Below are positions 35,726 to 47,850 of a DNA stretch of 64,000 nt, piece after piece. This stretch comes from Prunella strophiata (Eukaryota; Chordata; Aves; Passeriformes; Prunellidae), in contig JAZBQD010000014.1 in NCBI GenBank assembly GCA_036583965.1, positions 63,270,395 through 63,334,394 of the forward strand, in the 5' to 3' direction. Within the stretch, counting starts at the first letter, position 1. Every line of letters begins with the position of its first letter. The notes beneath the pieces were generated by a model. It was not told the origin of the DNA. It saw nothing but the letters and a program-made list of their open reading frames with translations, and searched no databases. A program made the position numbers and the translations under genes.

Positions 35726-38700
35726 AGGTCTGTTTATGGATGCATTCATTAATGTTTGTAGGTCCCAGATGTGCCTACCTGATCCCAGAGGAATTAATTA
35801 TACCTACAAACACCAAAACAGAGTAAGGAAAGTAACTGGCTGAAAAATATTAGGAGTGTTAATTCATTATTTATACTGCAGAGAGTTTATACTAGACTAA
35901 TTATTGAACTTCCTTTCTTTTCCTACTTCTTGTTATATAAATGAGACCACTGCACTCCTTTCAGTTTCCTTCTGGAATAATACTAAACTGTAGAGCTAGA
36001 AAGTTCTGGCCCAGGAGTAAATAATTCACAAAGGTGTGGTTTATTAATAAACATTTAAAATTGAGTTTCATTTAGTCTTTGGCTTCCTCCTGAAAGATGA
36101 AACAGTGTTATGTAACAGGAAATTTTGTTGTGAATCCTGTGTGGTCCATCCCAGGATGAAAACCTTCTCATTGCTGCTACAAAGACCTGGGTAGGCTGCA
36201 GGGAAAAAATCACACCATTTGAATTCCTCTGCACACAGACTAACAAGCCAAGTCTTCTACCCAGTGCACACAAGTGACATAGTGAAAATTCATGGAAAAT
36301 TCAGGGATGAAAGGTCCTGGCTCTTCTAAGTCAATTTTCAAAAGGCTGTGTTTCAACAGCTCAAAGTTCATATTTAAATGCTATGGAAATTCTGTGCTAG
36401 GTCTGGTGCAGACTAGAAGCTGTTTCCATGGAGGGGAATCACAGTAATGCAGAATGCAGGTGGGGGATGGAAAGGGAAGGGGAATTAGAGAAATCCTTGT
36501 TGCCTAACTTGTGTGCAGGGGGCCCTCTGGCTGCAAGGTGTGTGTCACTAACACAGAGAGGAGCTTGTAGTAGGCTGTTCGAATGGAAGAAATAAATGGA
36601 AATGGATTTTAATAACCACCAAGAGAAAACACGACCCAAAAATCAGAGATACAAATAGTAAACAATAATTCTCTTCAGGTATCTAGACATATATAATGCT
36701 AAATTACTGAAAAGGTCTAGGAGTGGAAAAAAAAAAAAGAAATGTAGTTGTGAGGTTTTAATGAGCTTACATCATTCTAGTTCCAGGTTTTATTCTGGTA
36801 ACTTCCATGAATAGTGAAAATTTCTTAAAGTAAAACCCTGCAAACCATGACTTTTACTGGGGGACTAGAAAACCTTCTCAGAAAAAAAAAAAAAAAAAAT
36901 GCTAATTACTGTGAATCTTAGAGACTGTGACTATTTTTCAATTACTTCTCAGCTGTTGTAATCACACTCCTCACACTTCATAGCAGTTCACACTGGGAGA
37001 GTAAAGCTGGCCTCACAAAGCAAGACCAAGGAATCTCAACCAAATCACAACTCATGAAAGCCAAAGTTGTGACTGAAACAGGAATGCATCATTCTGGTCA
37101 CTGCACTTCTTGATTTAACTCAGAACTTCAAAGATAATCACAATGGAGGATACAGCACAAAAGGCATAGCATACTTAAAAAGAGAAACATGTATTAAATA
37201 TTGAACAGATTTTTCTTCTAAAACCATCTTTCCATTGCACTTCAGGTTTATGCCTGTATTTTCAAGATTTTGGTATGGTTTCAGGTGAAATTATAGATCT
37301 TGTAAGCTTACCAGACAGACAATTAGTTTTCTAGTTTTTCATTATGACTTTTAAAAATATTTTTTTATAGAGGGAAGCCAGGTACAATATCTAAAATTTC
37401 CAGGAAAATATTTGCTAAAAGTTTTGATAATTATTATGTTTAAATGTGTAATTTCAAAGAAGCTTTACCAAGTAATTTTCTGGTCTTTAAGAAACTTGTA
37501 CATAATACATAGTATAAGTGTATAGTAGATGTATTTCATCTGAACAAAATTCTATGCATGTAAAGTCTGGTTATCAATGCCTAATTAATATAAGAGAATA
37601 AAAATAAAATTTTACAACCCTGTAATACTTCCAACAGTTTGATTCTGGGTCTTCCTGAGGTTAAAATGATGTCCCTGATGGCTTTCCCTTCCTGGAAATT
37701 CCTCAGCCTTACTCTGTATTAATGGAGAATTTACCACCAATAAGTTGTGGCAAGAAGTTCTGTATCTTATATTATTCATCATGCTATTGAATAGGCAACA
37801 CCCATGATATATTTATTTGTTCCCATTTTTCTGTTCCAGGATGTTTGACATTCCTTTGTTTTCCTATTGAAAGAGAAGGTAAACAACAGTTAGTAGTAAC
37901 CATCTTCTTGCCACATTTTAAAGATGAAAATGCTATTGCTTAGACATTAAATTAATGCATTAAAATACCAGTTATAACTTTGTAGTACTGCTTTTTCATT
38001 TTGTAAAACTCTATTTTAAGCACAGATTCTGCAAAGACTGAAATTTCCAATCCTATTAACATCATACCACCATGTTAGAAAATATCTCAAATTGCTTTGT
38101 AAAAAATATTTATGTTACAGTTGGAGTCTAAAACATCTATTAATGCTTTGCTCCCCAAAGTTTGCCATAGAGCTGAACACAGTACTGAACATAGATGGCT
38201 TTTTGCTGTTTCAGTCTCTGTTACCATTAGCCTACTTTCAAATATGTTCTTCTATTTAGAAGAGAATTTTCAAGATAGACAACAGTGAAAAATTGCTGTA
38301 AAGAAACTGAATCAAGAAAACATCATAGATTATATAGAATAATTTCTGTCCTTAAATAAAATCTATTTGCTAAGACAAGTGTAAATGAGTGTAAAAATGG
38401 GTAAAAGAGATTAAATATATCACAATAGAAGTCCAAAATGAATGAAACAGAATTGTTTTTGCCTGAATTTCTGAAAAAGTTAAAACACTGACACTGGATA
38501 TTTAAAATAACTTATTCCTCATAGGATCATCTTCTAACTGGAGGTATTTTACCGAATAACATTCTCTAAACTTCCCAGTCTTCGTTCTACAGATCCTTGT
38601 TCCTAATTTGAGTTTTTACAGAAATAAAAATTAAAAAAAAGATAAATGGACAATTTTAACTATAGAAGCCAACTCTTTTATTAAGAAACATATCATTTTA

Positions 38701-38844
38701 GATGGTTAGAGAATTAGGATCAGCTTTATGACCTTTTATGTGGCAGTCTGATTAAACAAAAAGGCCAAGACTCTTTTGAGATGTAGGAGGAAAAGGCTGG
38801 ATTACACACAAAGCTCTACAGGTGAGGCAGAGTTTATGGAACCT

Positions 38845-38905
38845 GCATAGCTCAAATGGTAGGAGCTGTCATTAAAGCTGTGGGCCTTTCCACAGAATCC
38901 TAAAC
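38845..38905 (+). repeat. Possible tRNA-like SINE or tRNA-pseudogene trace
   Basis: The word tagctcaaatgg (38848-38859) fits the polymerase III A box of tRNA-derived genes well and is followed at tRNA-like distance by ttccacagaatcc, a poor match to a B box. The anticodon arm and acceptor pairing are not convincing, so this is at best a decayed tRNA-derived SINE head. It is not a functional tRNA gene. Confidence 0.28.
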
Positions 38906-38913
38906 ACACATGA

Positions 38914-39336
38914 ATGAATCCTGAAGGAACATCTGCTGCCAGTTCTGCAGAGTTCCTTCCCATACCCTTAAGCATCAGCTCTTTGAGTGCTTACCATATG
39001 CCTGCACCTCTCATCCTTGACAGCAGACATCAGCGCCAAGCCTGCAGTGCCAATGCCAGCATTCAGCAACTTGTCTCAGCCTCCAGAGCCAAGGATGTCT
39101 GTGCTTCTGCTAATTGGGGGTCTCTGGTCTTCTCTGCCCACCAGTGCTGCAATCTTCCCTACCCCCTTCAGCCCTTGGAGAAACACTCTTGTTCAGTGTC
39201 ACCAGCCCTGTGTGTACTTCTGCCTTTAAGTACACACACACTTCAGCTTGCAGCAGCTGTTGGCTCAGCTGAGTATTTTGTGAGGGAAATGAACCAAAAT
39301 TTGCAATGGATTTGGGAGAAAAGGATAAATGGTTAA
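38914..39336 (+). other. Unrecognised 140-codon open frame in a GC-richer island
   Basis: The frame opens at 38914 and closes at 39336. The inferred product is Ser/Ala/Leu-rich, has no transmembrane pattern, zinc-binding cluster or repeat I recognise, and a second frame (38987-39229) is also open, which points to low stop density from higher GC rather than coding. No splice sites or poly(A) signal are tightly linked. I regard it as probably non-coding. Confidence 0.12.
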
Positions 39337-39351
39337 AAGGGGATGTTTTTC

Positions 39352-39423
39352 AACTGGCTTCAGCCAGTTTGGAGACCAGATTTATTTGTTGTGCAAATTG
39401 TTGTTTATTTGTTGTGCAAACAT
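39352..39423. repeat. Short hairpin plus 23-bp direct repeat
   Basis: A perfect inverted repeat aactggct-tc-agccagtt spans 39352-39369. Immediately downstream, tttatttgttgtgcaaa occurs twice (39381 and 39404), a 23-base-period direct repeat. Confidence 0.85.
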
Positions 39424-40979
39424 TGGAAATGTTTTCTCCTTGGATCACAGTTAGTACCTATTTGCATAACTAATAATTACATGAGGAACACGTTTGGCTT
39501 GCCCCAATCTGTATAGACAGTAAAATTCCCTTGTGTGGTGCTACAAGCCACATCTTTTGGTTCGTACAAGTCAAGGTTAACAAAGATTGAAGTAAGAGTA
39601 CAGTTCAAAGATTTAAAAATGCTTTGGTGGCATTAGATGTCTCTTTCCTGTTATTGACGACTAGGAATTTAAAATTAAATTTATTGTTGAATTGCAAAGT
39701 TCACATTTCCTGACTCTTGTATTATACAAGAAGTTACTTTTTCCCTGCAATGTAATATATTCTGTACTAAACAGTCTCTTACCTCAGCTTCAAGCAAAAT
39801 CATATCTTTAAATATAATATAAAATGGTCACAGGTCAGACTGTGACAGTTCCCATACATTTGCACTGGCAAATTAGGCTTATTACAGTTAATATTGACAT
39901 AAATATTTAAGGATCTTTTCATTTTCTTGACTTCCAGTAAAGTTCCAAAGACTAAATTAAGATCACAAGTCTAACAGGGACCCATCTTTCAGGTACCACT
40001 TTCAAAGACAAGAGAGGCAGTGAGCCTGTGAAGAGAGGGAAAGGAACATAAACACTGGAATTACTGCATCTTCAAATCTTCCTGTGTTCAGAGAATCAGG
40101 CCAGAGTGTCCATTCCTTGTATAATGAAGTATCAGATCTAGCTGACTCTGTTATCACTTCCCTTTCAAAACAAACTTGATGTTTTCTATTATTTCATATT
40201 TTTAACCATCTTCCAAGTACTTGTACTAATTTCCATCACAATTGCTGAAGTTTTAAGGTAGAAATTTATCAAAATTCTACAGGTTGGAAGCTGATCAGTC
40301 CAAATAGTATTTTCCTGTCACATTATGCAAACATTCACAAAATGAAAGGTCAGATTGTAAAACCTTTTAAAATTCACTCTTTTTCTTATAAAATAAATCA
40401 AATTTGTCAAAAATTTACTCCCAGATTTTTGATAGTTGGTGCACTTGCAACTAGGTTGTCTAAAATCTCAGGCTTAAATAACCTCTTGTAGCAGACTAAA
40501 GAGCTAAGAAGCAGCAGACATATCTTCATTTGAGAAGAAAATATATTTGAATTTATTGTGTTTCTAAAACATAACATTATTAAAATCAAATACAATCTGG
40601 CAATTATTGCTTATTGTCATAATAATTTCTTGGGTGAAAAGGAAGATACAATTCCCATTCCAAGAACAAGGATCATTGTTCTTCAAGAAGTCTGGATACC
40701 AGTAAAATAGGAAAATTTACTGGAAATCAGTGAAGTGGGAAGATTTTCTTCCCTGGATGAAGATATATCATGTTGACATTATATTGTGTTGGCATTTTGT
40801 GTAGTTTCCTCAGAGAACTGAGTAAGGTGGACAGAATGTCCTCTCCCTAAGCCCTGTAGGAGACTTCAGCTCCCTGTCCTCTCTGTGTCCCATCTGCAGA
40901 GTCTCAGCACGCAGGTGCTGTGGACACTGAGGGCAGGATTGAGCCTCCCAGCTGCAGGTGCTAATTTACATCTTCCCAG

Positions 40980-41028
40980 GTCCATCCATGCTCAGGAAAC
41001 AGAAACAGGCACCTTGAAGGTAGTGCAG
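40980..41028 (+). other. Exon-like segment bounded by good splice motifs
   Basis: A 49-bp segment sits between a reasonable acceptor (atttacatcttcccag, ending at 40979) and a strong donor (cag/gtaaga at 41028/41029). One frame stays open through it and the flanks (40885-41103). The translation matches nothing I know. Such matches occur by chance in 64 kb, so this is only a candidate non-coding or coding exon. Confidence 0.12.
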
Positions 41029-43899
41029 GTAAGAGGTGAATTTAATGACCTCCCAGAAATTCAGTCTGTATTGCCATGGAAAGGGTTTGCATCTCTGCAC
41101 TGATCCCACAAACAGCTTTGAGACACTTGGCTCCTGATGGAAGTGTCTCAATAGTCTAGGCTTAACTGGAATGAGTAACTGTAGAGCTGTTAGCATTGAA
41201 CAGGATGTAATCATGTTGCCTTCTCCTGCTTCCCATCTCCTGGTCTTTTTCTATTCCAGTATAAAGTTACAACTACAAACTGGGGTCAAATTGTATCCCT
41301 GTGAAGGTACTGGATATTGGTTAACAAGGAGACCATGAAACAAATCCCAGGGAAGTTTGTTTGAGAGACAAATATATTTGTGTGGATCCTGATTTGGTCA
41401 TTCATTTACACTTGGGAGAGTCACATCATATCTTTCTGACTATTTCTCCTTGTTTGGTTTTTCTGGTTTGCTTCTCTGCTAGAAAATAAATATTTTTAAA
41501 TAAAATACCTGAAAAAATGTTTACATAACTAATGAGGCACATGGGCTAGCTAATGAGAAGCTCCATCATTTCTAAATGCCTAAAAATTAGGTTGGTTGTC
41601 AAGATAATTTTTAAAATCTGACTTGACATTTTTTTAAGAAATATCTGTTCAAATTAATTGTCACTACAGTGCTAAAATGCTTCTCAGGTGGATATGATGG
41701 TTAGAAGATAAAAAACTTCCACTATGAGATCTTCTCCTACTTTCAACATTTTAAAAATGCAGACAAGAATATCCCTAATCTGATTAGGAAAAGAAGATGT
41801 GCAGCCACAAAGACTCTCCCATATCCCTCAATCATATCTGAAATACACTGTTATTTGTGGTGCTAATGAAAAGATTACAAGGATCCGTCATATCCCTTTG
41901 CCTTTCTCCAAATTGTCTGAGTAGAAATAGAACATTAGAAATAGTCCTCATTAAAATGCAATAGGTGATAATATTCATGGCACATACTGGAATTAGCCAC
42001 TAGTTTCAACATTTCCTGGATCATTATATGAAGGCAGTATAAAACTGCCATCCTTATCAATATGACTATAAAATAATGATAGGGAAACTTACCATCAGAG
42101 AGCATAAAAATGAAAAGCAAGATTTAAATTGATGATTTAAAGGAAACATTACCCGTGAATGTATCAGTGTCCTTTAAGTGGGAAAGCATTTCTTCTGTAC
42201 CTCAGCTGTAGATTTTTCTCTATGTGTACCAAATAAATTCCACTTATAATCCTTGAAATGTATGGAATGTTTTGTAAGTGTGTTTTAAAAATTCCTACTT
42301 CAAGTTGCCTTCTGGTCAATGGTTGGTTTTTTTCTACAGTGTTTAGAAAACCTTTTTGCACCTAATGTTAGAAGTATTTAGTCTAATGTTTACCTTCATA
42401 GATAAGTGAATACCTTAATTTGCAGGCTTGCAAGAAGCCCTATTTGGAATACCTCACTAAAAAGCCTGCATTTATCCTGCAACTCCAGCTTTCATACTTC
42501 ACAGTCTTTCTTATCTTCATCTTTAGAAACACATTAAAGTGTCATTAAAACTAAATGCTACTTTCCCTGGCAGTTTCAAAGATTACTGGTCCTATATATA
42601 ATTATTTATTATTCTTTATTAGTGTGTAGAGGATGGGGAGGGCTTCCAATGAAAACTTTGAAGTCAAATATGAGGAAAATTTCATTCTGGAGTGGAATTT
42701 CATTTCTATTCCCAAATGGAATCAAAACAAAATAATTTTTGTGCTATGAGCAATGTCTGTGGAGTTTGATACTCCATGGAATAGCATCAATTCACAGTTC
42801 ATTGTTCAAGACAGGTTAGTAGCTTATGAAGGAATTGCTTTTTTATTTGTGTACAATAGAAAGATTAGTAAGTGGAGAGTGCTTAGTGATACGGATATAA
42901 AATCCTGTAACAGTCACCTGCCCAGAAACTAACGTCAAAAAATCTTTTTATATTCTCTCTTGCAGGTCTGTTTGTAAGTCAGCAGACACCCCAGCATTCT
43001 TGGCTGTCAAGTTTATCCTGGGTACAAAGCATTTTACATCTATTTCATTAGGTTCCAATTCTTAATGGTTTTTTTTGAAAAAAAAAAAACCTTTCCTTCA
43101 CTTGTCATTTTAAAAGCCACATAAAACTAAAAGTCTATCCGATATTGCCTGGTTTGCAGTATAATTAATAACTATTTGTGAAATCGTGGACAATTGTTCC
43201 CACTTGTTTTCCAGCAAAGAGTAAGAGTCTTTCTAGTGATTCTCAAGATCTTAATAAGATCCATTACCAACTCCTTCCAGATTTCTCTTTTTTCTATTAC
43301 TTGAGCAATTCTCAAGTATTTTGTTTCAATAACAATTCAGTTGTCTCTCTAACCTCTCAGCTAATTAATGAGCCATAGGGGATACTCTGTGATGCACAAC
43401 CATAATGGTCACTTGAGACCAACCTCTGAGACAGTAAGGGTAATAGTTATTCCAAACCATATGGCAGAAGGATTAGCCTTCCATCTTACATCAGAGTTGA
43501 GATTTATTCCAGTTTATCAGTATAAATATTCTAAGATCATTCCTCTCAGACTACCTGTGTATTTTTTAGTTTTAATGGAACATATATTTAAAGAGGAATA
43601 GTATTGGATTATTAAATTTATATGCAACTTGTTGGAAGGATCAAAACATTTTAATATTCACAAAACTTTGCAATGCACTTTTCACATATTTGATTTTTTT
43701 TTTTCTACCATCTTGCTGAGTCTGGATATGTCTGTAGTGATGGTCTTGGCAGCACCAACCAATTGTATTCATAATACCTTCAATGAATTTCTATGAAATT
43801 ATATAATAATAATGTAATAGTAATATATATTAACCTTATTCACTTGAATGGTTCATAAACATGCACTCTATTTTTTTCATTGCACTTCATCTGTAAATC

Positions 43900-44035
43900 C
43901 TAATCCACTTCACAGAGGAATCCTTTTCATTATCCCCATGTTAGAGAAGGATAAAATAGAAGTAGTTTGTTTAAGGTAGCATAGCAAATGATTTAACCTA
44001 GCAAGACTTTGTTTCTTGAATTGCACTCTGCTATT
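43900..44035 (-). repeat. MIR-like SINE fragment
   Basis: The plus strand has 'ttcattatccccatgttagag', 'agtagtttgtttaaggtag', 'catagcaaatgatttaacc' and 'ttgcactctgct', in the same order as the reverse complement of MIR (attatccccattttacag, gacttgcccaaggtcaca, cagcaagtgg, ccagtgctct). Moderately convincing for so old a repeat. Confidence 0.45.
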
Positions 44036-44819
44036 TAATTTACCAAACCAAAAATATTTTTGTTGATATTTTTATTTTGTACAGTGTTAATATAGATGAT
44101 TTGTTTATATAACTGAAGAAAAAGCATAATAATCTGCATCGAAGCTAAGCAGCCTAATGAAAGCTGAAATAAATGTTATCCCAGGAGCTTTTGGAGAAGA
44201 CAACAAAAGAGATCTTACAAAGAGAATTATCTATACAATTAAAAACATTAAAGGTACATTAAATCACAAACAATTAGCTTGACAGTACTGATAGATTTTG
44301 TTTTTCTTTAACTGTAGATGCAAACAGGGGCTTTCCTTTAAATTAGACATGCAATTTCTTCAGAAATATTACTTTTTTTCCCACAAGCATCACATTTCTG
44401 ATATAATGTATGTTGCTATCTACTCAAGCATTTTTCATACATAGGTCATTAATTTTATAATAAAAGAGAAAATAAGGAACTCCAAATCCTGGTTTTAGGC
44501 TGAATTCTAAGGAAACTGAAGAGCAAGTTCTATGTATCTGCCTGTATGGCCTCTAAATAGCCTGGAATACAATGACCAGTTTTAACACAATGTGATAGAT
44601 TGATAAATGTTTTAAAGTAGTGCTATGGGATTCATATCAAAAGATAGTCTGGTAGAAACCTAAACCCTTTAAAATTAAAGTCAGAAAAAGGATCCAACTT
44701 TTTAGAAATAATACCAACTTTGTGTTATTATGTTTCAGAATGACAACATTTTAATATTGTTAAATATTACTTCAAATATAATGAATTAACATTACTTAAA
44801 AATATAATCTACTGGATTT

Positions 44820-44894
44820 CATAGAATCATAAGATGGTGTGGTTGGAAGGGAACTTAAAGATAATCTTGCTCCAACCCCTCTGCCATGGACAGG
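44820..44894 (-). repeat. CR1 LINE 3' end, part 1 (split by an LTR)
   Basis: The plus strand reads 'tcatagaatcataagatgg', 'gtggttggaagggaactta' and 'tccaacccctctgccatgga', the reverse complement of a CR1 3' end. The repeat breaks at 44894 and resumes at 45103 with the next expected words, so an LTR has inserted into it. Confidence 0.93.
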
Positions 44895-45102
44895 TGTATT
44901 GGGTTTGCCTGGCAAGGTTTTGGTAGTGGGGGAGGATTCTGCAGGGGTGGGTTTTGTGAGAAGCTGCTAAAAGCATCTCCCATGTCCAACAGAGCTGTGC
45001 CAGTGGCTCCAGGACAGACCCACCATGGCCAAGGCCAAGCCCTTCAGCACTGTCAGTGGCTTTGGTGGGCACCCAGCATCTAACCAGGGTCAACCCACCA
45101 CA
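44895..45102 (+). mobile_element. Short LTR nested in a CR1 copy
   Basis: This 208-bp segment starts with tgtattgggtttgcctggca and ends with caacccaccaca, giving the TG...CA ends of a retroviral LTR. It interrupts a CR1 copy. The flanking five bases are acagg (44890-44894) and gcagg (45103-45107), a 4/5 match that fits a 5-bp target duplication with one mutation, as expected for ERVL-type elements. The start strongly resembles an LTR family abundant in songbirds (my recollection; TguLTR5-like). It is shorter than such LTRs usually are and shows no TATA box or poly(A) signal, so it probably carries an internal deletion. No internal viral genes are present. Open frames across it are not genes. 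Confidence 0.8.
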
Positions 45103-45612
45103 GCAGGGACATCTTCCACTAGAGCAGGCTGCTCAAAGCCCAGTCTAACTGTACTTGAACAGGGGTGGGACATCCACAGCTTCTCTGTCCAGCCTGTTAC
45201 ACTGTTAGTGTTTCTCCACCCTCACAGTAAACATTTTCATCCTAATCCACCCTCTTGCAGTTTAAAGCCATTCACCCTCATCACTACATGCCCTTGTAAA
45301 AAGGCCCTCTCCAGCTCTCTTGCAGGCTCCCTTTAGGTGCTGGAAGGTGTTTCAGTGTCTCTCCAGGGCCTTCTCTTCTTCTGAATGAACCCAACTCTCT
45401 CAGCCTTTTCTCATAGGAGAGGTGCTCAAGCCCTCTGAACATCTTTGTGGCCTCCTCTGGATCCACTCAAGTCTGTCCACAACATTTTCTTTTTATTGCA
45501 GGCCCCAGAGCTGGACACAACACTCCAGGTGGGGGTCTCATGAGAGTGGAGTAGAGAGACAAAAACACCTTCCCTGACTTTCTGGCCAAGCTTCTTGTGA
45601 TGGATATGGATT
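45103..45612 (-). repeat. CR1 LINE, part 2 (continuation after the LTR)
   Basis: After the LTR the CR1 resumes: 'gcagggacatcttccactag', 'caggctgctcaaagccca', 'cagcctgttacactgttagtg', 'cagtttaaagccattcaccc', 'catgcccttgtaaaaaggcc', 'cataggagaggtgctcaagcc', 'gtggcctcctctggatcc', 'gccccagagctggacaca' and 'ctccaggtgggggtctca'. This reaches the 3' end of the reverse-transcriptase frame on the minus strand (the minus open frame 45284-45466 keeps a fragment of it, with stops). It is the longest CR1 copy in the window and is 5'-truncated near 45612. Confidence 0.93.
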
Positions 45613-46949
45613 TATCTGCTTCAATAACACTTCAACATGTTCAGTTTTTACAAGGACTTTGCTCACTTCTCTGTGTTAATTATGGCATGAACTGCATATT
45701 AAAGAAACTAACTTTCAACAGCAAAAAGTCAATAGCCATGTCTTTAATGTAAAAATAAAACCCACTTGGTAGACTGAACTATTTATGTCCATCTTAACAT
45801 CTAATAAAAAGCCTGAAAGTCATAGAATGGCTGGTCTTTGCTCCTGACTGCCTGAGAACCCGAGGGACCTGAGCACAGAACCTATATGCAACTTCCTGAC
45901 AGTGTATGTAACCTCTACTTAATTCAAGGTTACATACCAGCCTGAAATACATTTTTTTATCAAAAATAAAATGTTTTTATCCTACTTGGTCCACTCTCTT
46001 CACTTTTTGTCAGTTATTACCTCAGGCTATTCTGTGGGGCTTCTGAGCAGTTATAACTTCTCCTCTGGATGCTGTTGTGTTAGATTAACCTCTGGTTCTC
46101 AAAAGGTCATATTTTTATTCATTCTCAGAATCAAACCACCAATACATTCTCTTAGGAGATCCCAAAAACCCCTCAGTATTAAACAAAGGAAATTGTTCAT
46201 ATGTCTTCCACAAGTTTTATTTTCCAAATATATATATATATGACCTTATAACACTATCTAGCCTGAACAGTTTCATTGTAAAGCATATGTGAAAGGCAAG
46301 AGCTTTTCTTCAGTGGCAAACCAAAAATAAAGAGCCCCATCGAGCTCTCTCTGTCAGCAGGGTGGCATTTCCAGTTTATTTATAGCTGTCTAAAATGGGT
46401 GCTTTCATTTCTGATTTCTGCCCATTTTACAGGAATTCATAAAGGAATGCAAGTGAATACATTATCTAATTTTCTCATGTTCTAAATATATTTTTCTCCT
46501 AATGGCTGCAATAGTGTCCAAATCAAAACCATTTTTCCTACTGAATCTAGACATCTAAACTAGAAAGCAATGGGCAAGACCCACTGACTGGGAGATAATG
46601 ACTCTTCATCCTTGAAGAGATGGATATTTGTTTTTAACATTTATGAGGAAATGCTTCTGACTTCCATTTCATTCTTAGAGGAAAGAACCCATTTAGGGGA
46701 TTTAGTTACCCAGATGTTATAAAAATATGAATTCAATTAGTAAGGGGGTGTTGGGCCAAAGAAAAAATCTTTTGTGTGCTTTAGAGGACTATTCTGAACC
46801 TTATGGCCCAGATCCTAAACATCTCCTAACCTGACAGGACAACTGGCCCTCATGGTCTGACCCCGTGAATTTTGTTCTCTTGTCACCTACTACAGTTATA
46901 AAGCTTTGCTAGGAAGTAGGATACACCAGGTATCTGTCCACACTACTGT

Positions 46950-47130
46950 AGTGATTAGGCCTCAAAGCTGGAATTCAGAGGACCTGGATTTATTTCTGTT
47001 TCTCTGCTACAGATTGATGTGTCCATGGAAATATATCTCACATCTCTGAGGTTCAATCTCCCCTTCTTCAAAATAGGAGCAGTCCTGTACAATGTTCTCA
47101 CATGTGCTGATGAAAAGTGCTGTAAGAGAG
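46950..47130 (+). repeat. MIR-like SINE fragment
   Basis: Sense-order words are 'gctggaattcagaggacctgg', 'tttctgtttctctgctacag', 'catctctgaggttcaatctcc', 'ccttcttcaaaataggagcag' and 'aatgttctcacatgtgctgatg'. They line up with MIR (agtcaggagacctggg, ggctctgccac, cctctgtgcctcagtttcc, ccatctgtaaaatggggat, ttgtgaggattaaatgag). This is the best MIR match in the window. Confidence 0.5.
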
Positions 47131-47559
47131 TAATTTATTAATTGATAGAAACTGTTTTATGCCACATATTGATTAGAGTGCTTTATGCTGGCTTCCAAGC
47201 AAGTTATAGTTTAAATTAAAATCAAGAGGGAAAAACAAAAGTAAAGATTTAAAGTAAAATCAAAAGGGAAACAAATAGTATGAGCATGTCCCTGCACCTT
47301 TTATCTTTAACTCCACTTGTTTAAATTACCTTCACTCCTGGGCTGTGGCAGTTTGCTGAATACTGAGACCCTGCACACCTTCATTCATGAACTCTGACTT
47401 CATCTCCTTCCCTGTGTGGCTGTCCGGGAATTATACATAGAAGTTATCCCTCTGCACATCAAATCAAGGGAGGAAGGTCTGTTCCCTGGCATACCAAAAT
47501 ATAAGTGTGAAGGATTTTCAAAGAAGTTTTTAAAGGCAGCAGAGGAGCTGCTTATCCTG

Positions 47560-47850
47560 GAATAATCAGCAGGCTGTTCCAGAGCTGCAGGGTGGTATAG
47601 TAATAAAGGTGCAAAATGTTCAGTAGGTTTGGAAGACAAAGAGGGCAGTCAGAAAAGGAGAGCTGGCAGACTGCAAGGAGAGGAAGAGGTGAGGAGGGCA
47701 GTGGTGCAAACAGGGGTGGACCTGTGAAGTGTTTTGAAGTGAGGAAGAGAAGCTTGAACTTAATATGCAAAGAAACAAGGAAAGAGCAGCACAGAAAATC
47801 TTTGCAGATGTATTTTGGATGGAATGAAAAGAGGCCAAAAAGCTAAGAGC
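47560..47850 (+). repeat. Possible ancient amniote interspersed repeat
   Basis: The stretch 'aggctgttccagagctgcagg', 'ggtgaggagggcagtggtgc', 'acctgtgaagtgttttgaag', 'gaggaagagaagcttgaact', 'taatatgcaaagaaacaagg', 'cagatgtattttggatggaa' resembles a repeat found scattered in many amniote genomes (gtgaggagggtagtgg, gaagtgctttgaa, agcttgaacttgatgcg, gcattttgaatgga). I cannot name the family. The open frames across it on both strands (47616-47846 plus, 47552-47838 minus) are explained by this purine-rich repeat. Confidence 0.4.

Larger units (their letters stand above)
33109..38840. other. Gene-free AT-rich unique sequence
   Basis: No gene is supported. Three overlapping plus-strand open frames at 34188-34605 (up to 84 codons) have no domain. 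Small poly-A tracts lie at 33571-33583, 36729-36739 and 36882-36899. Weak SINE-like traces are listed separately. Confidence 0.5.
39424..44819. other. Gene-free AT-rich unique sequence
   Basis: No gene is supported. A possible small exon (40980-41028) and a MIR-like trace (43900-44035) are listed. Poly-A at 43077-43090 and poly-T at 43695-43705 are the only simple tracts. Confidence 0.5.

Noticed and set aside
44827..45466. Several open frames on both strands
   Set aside because: All are within the CR1 plus nested LTR unit.
45821..45850. tcatagaatggctgg, similar to a CR1 tail
   Set aside because: No continuing CR1 words follow; a short chance match.
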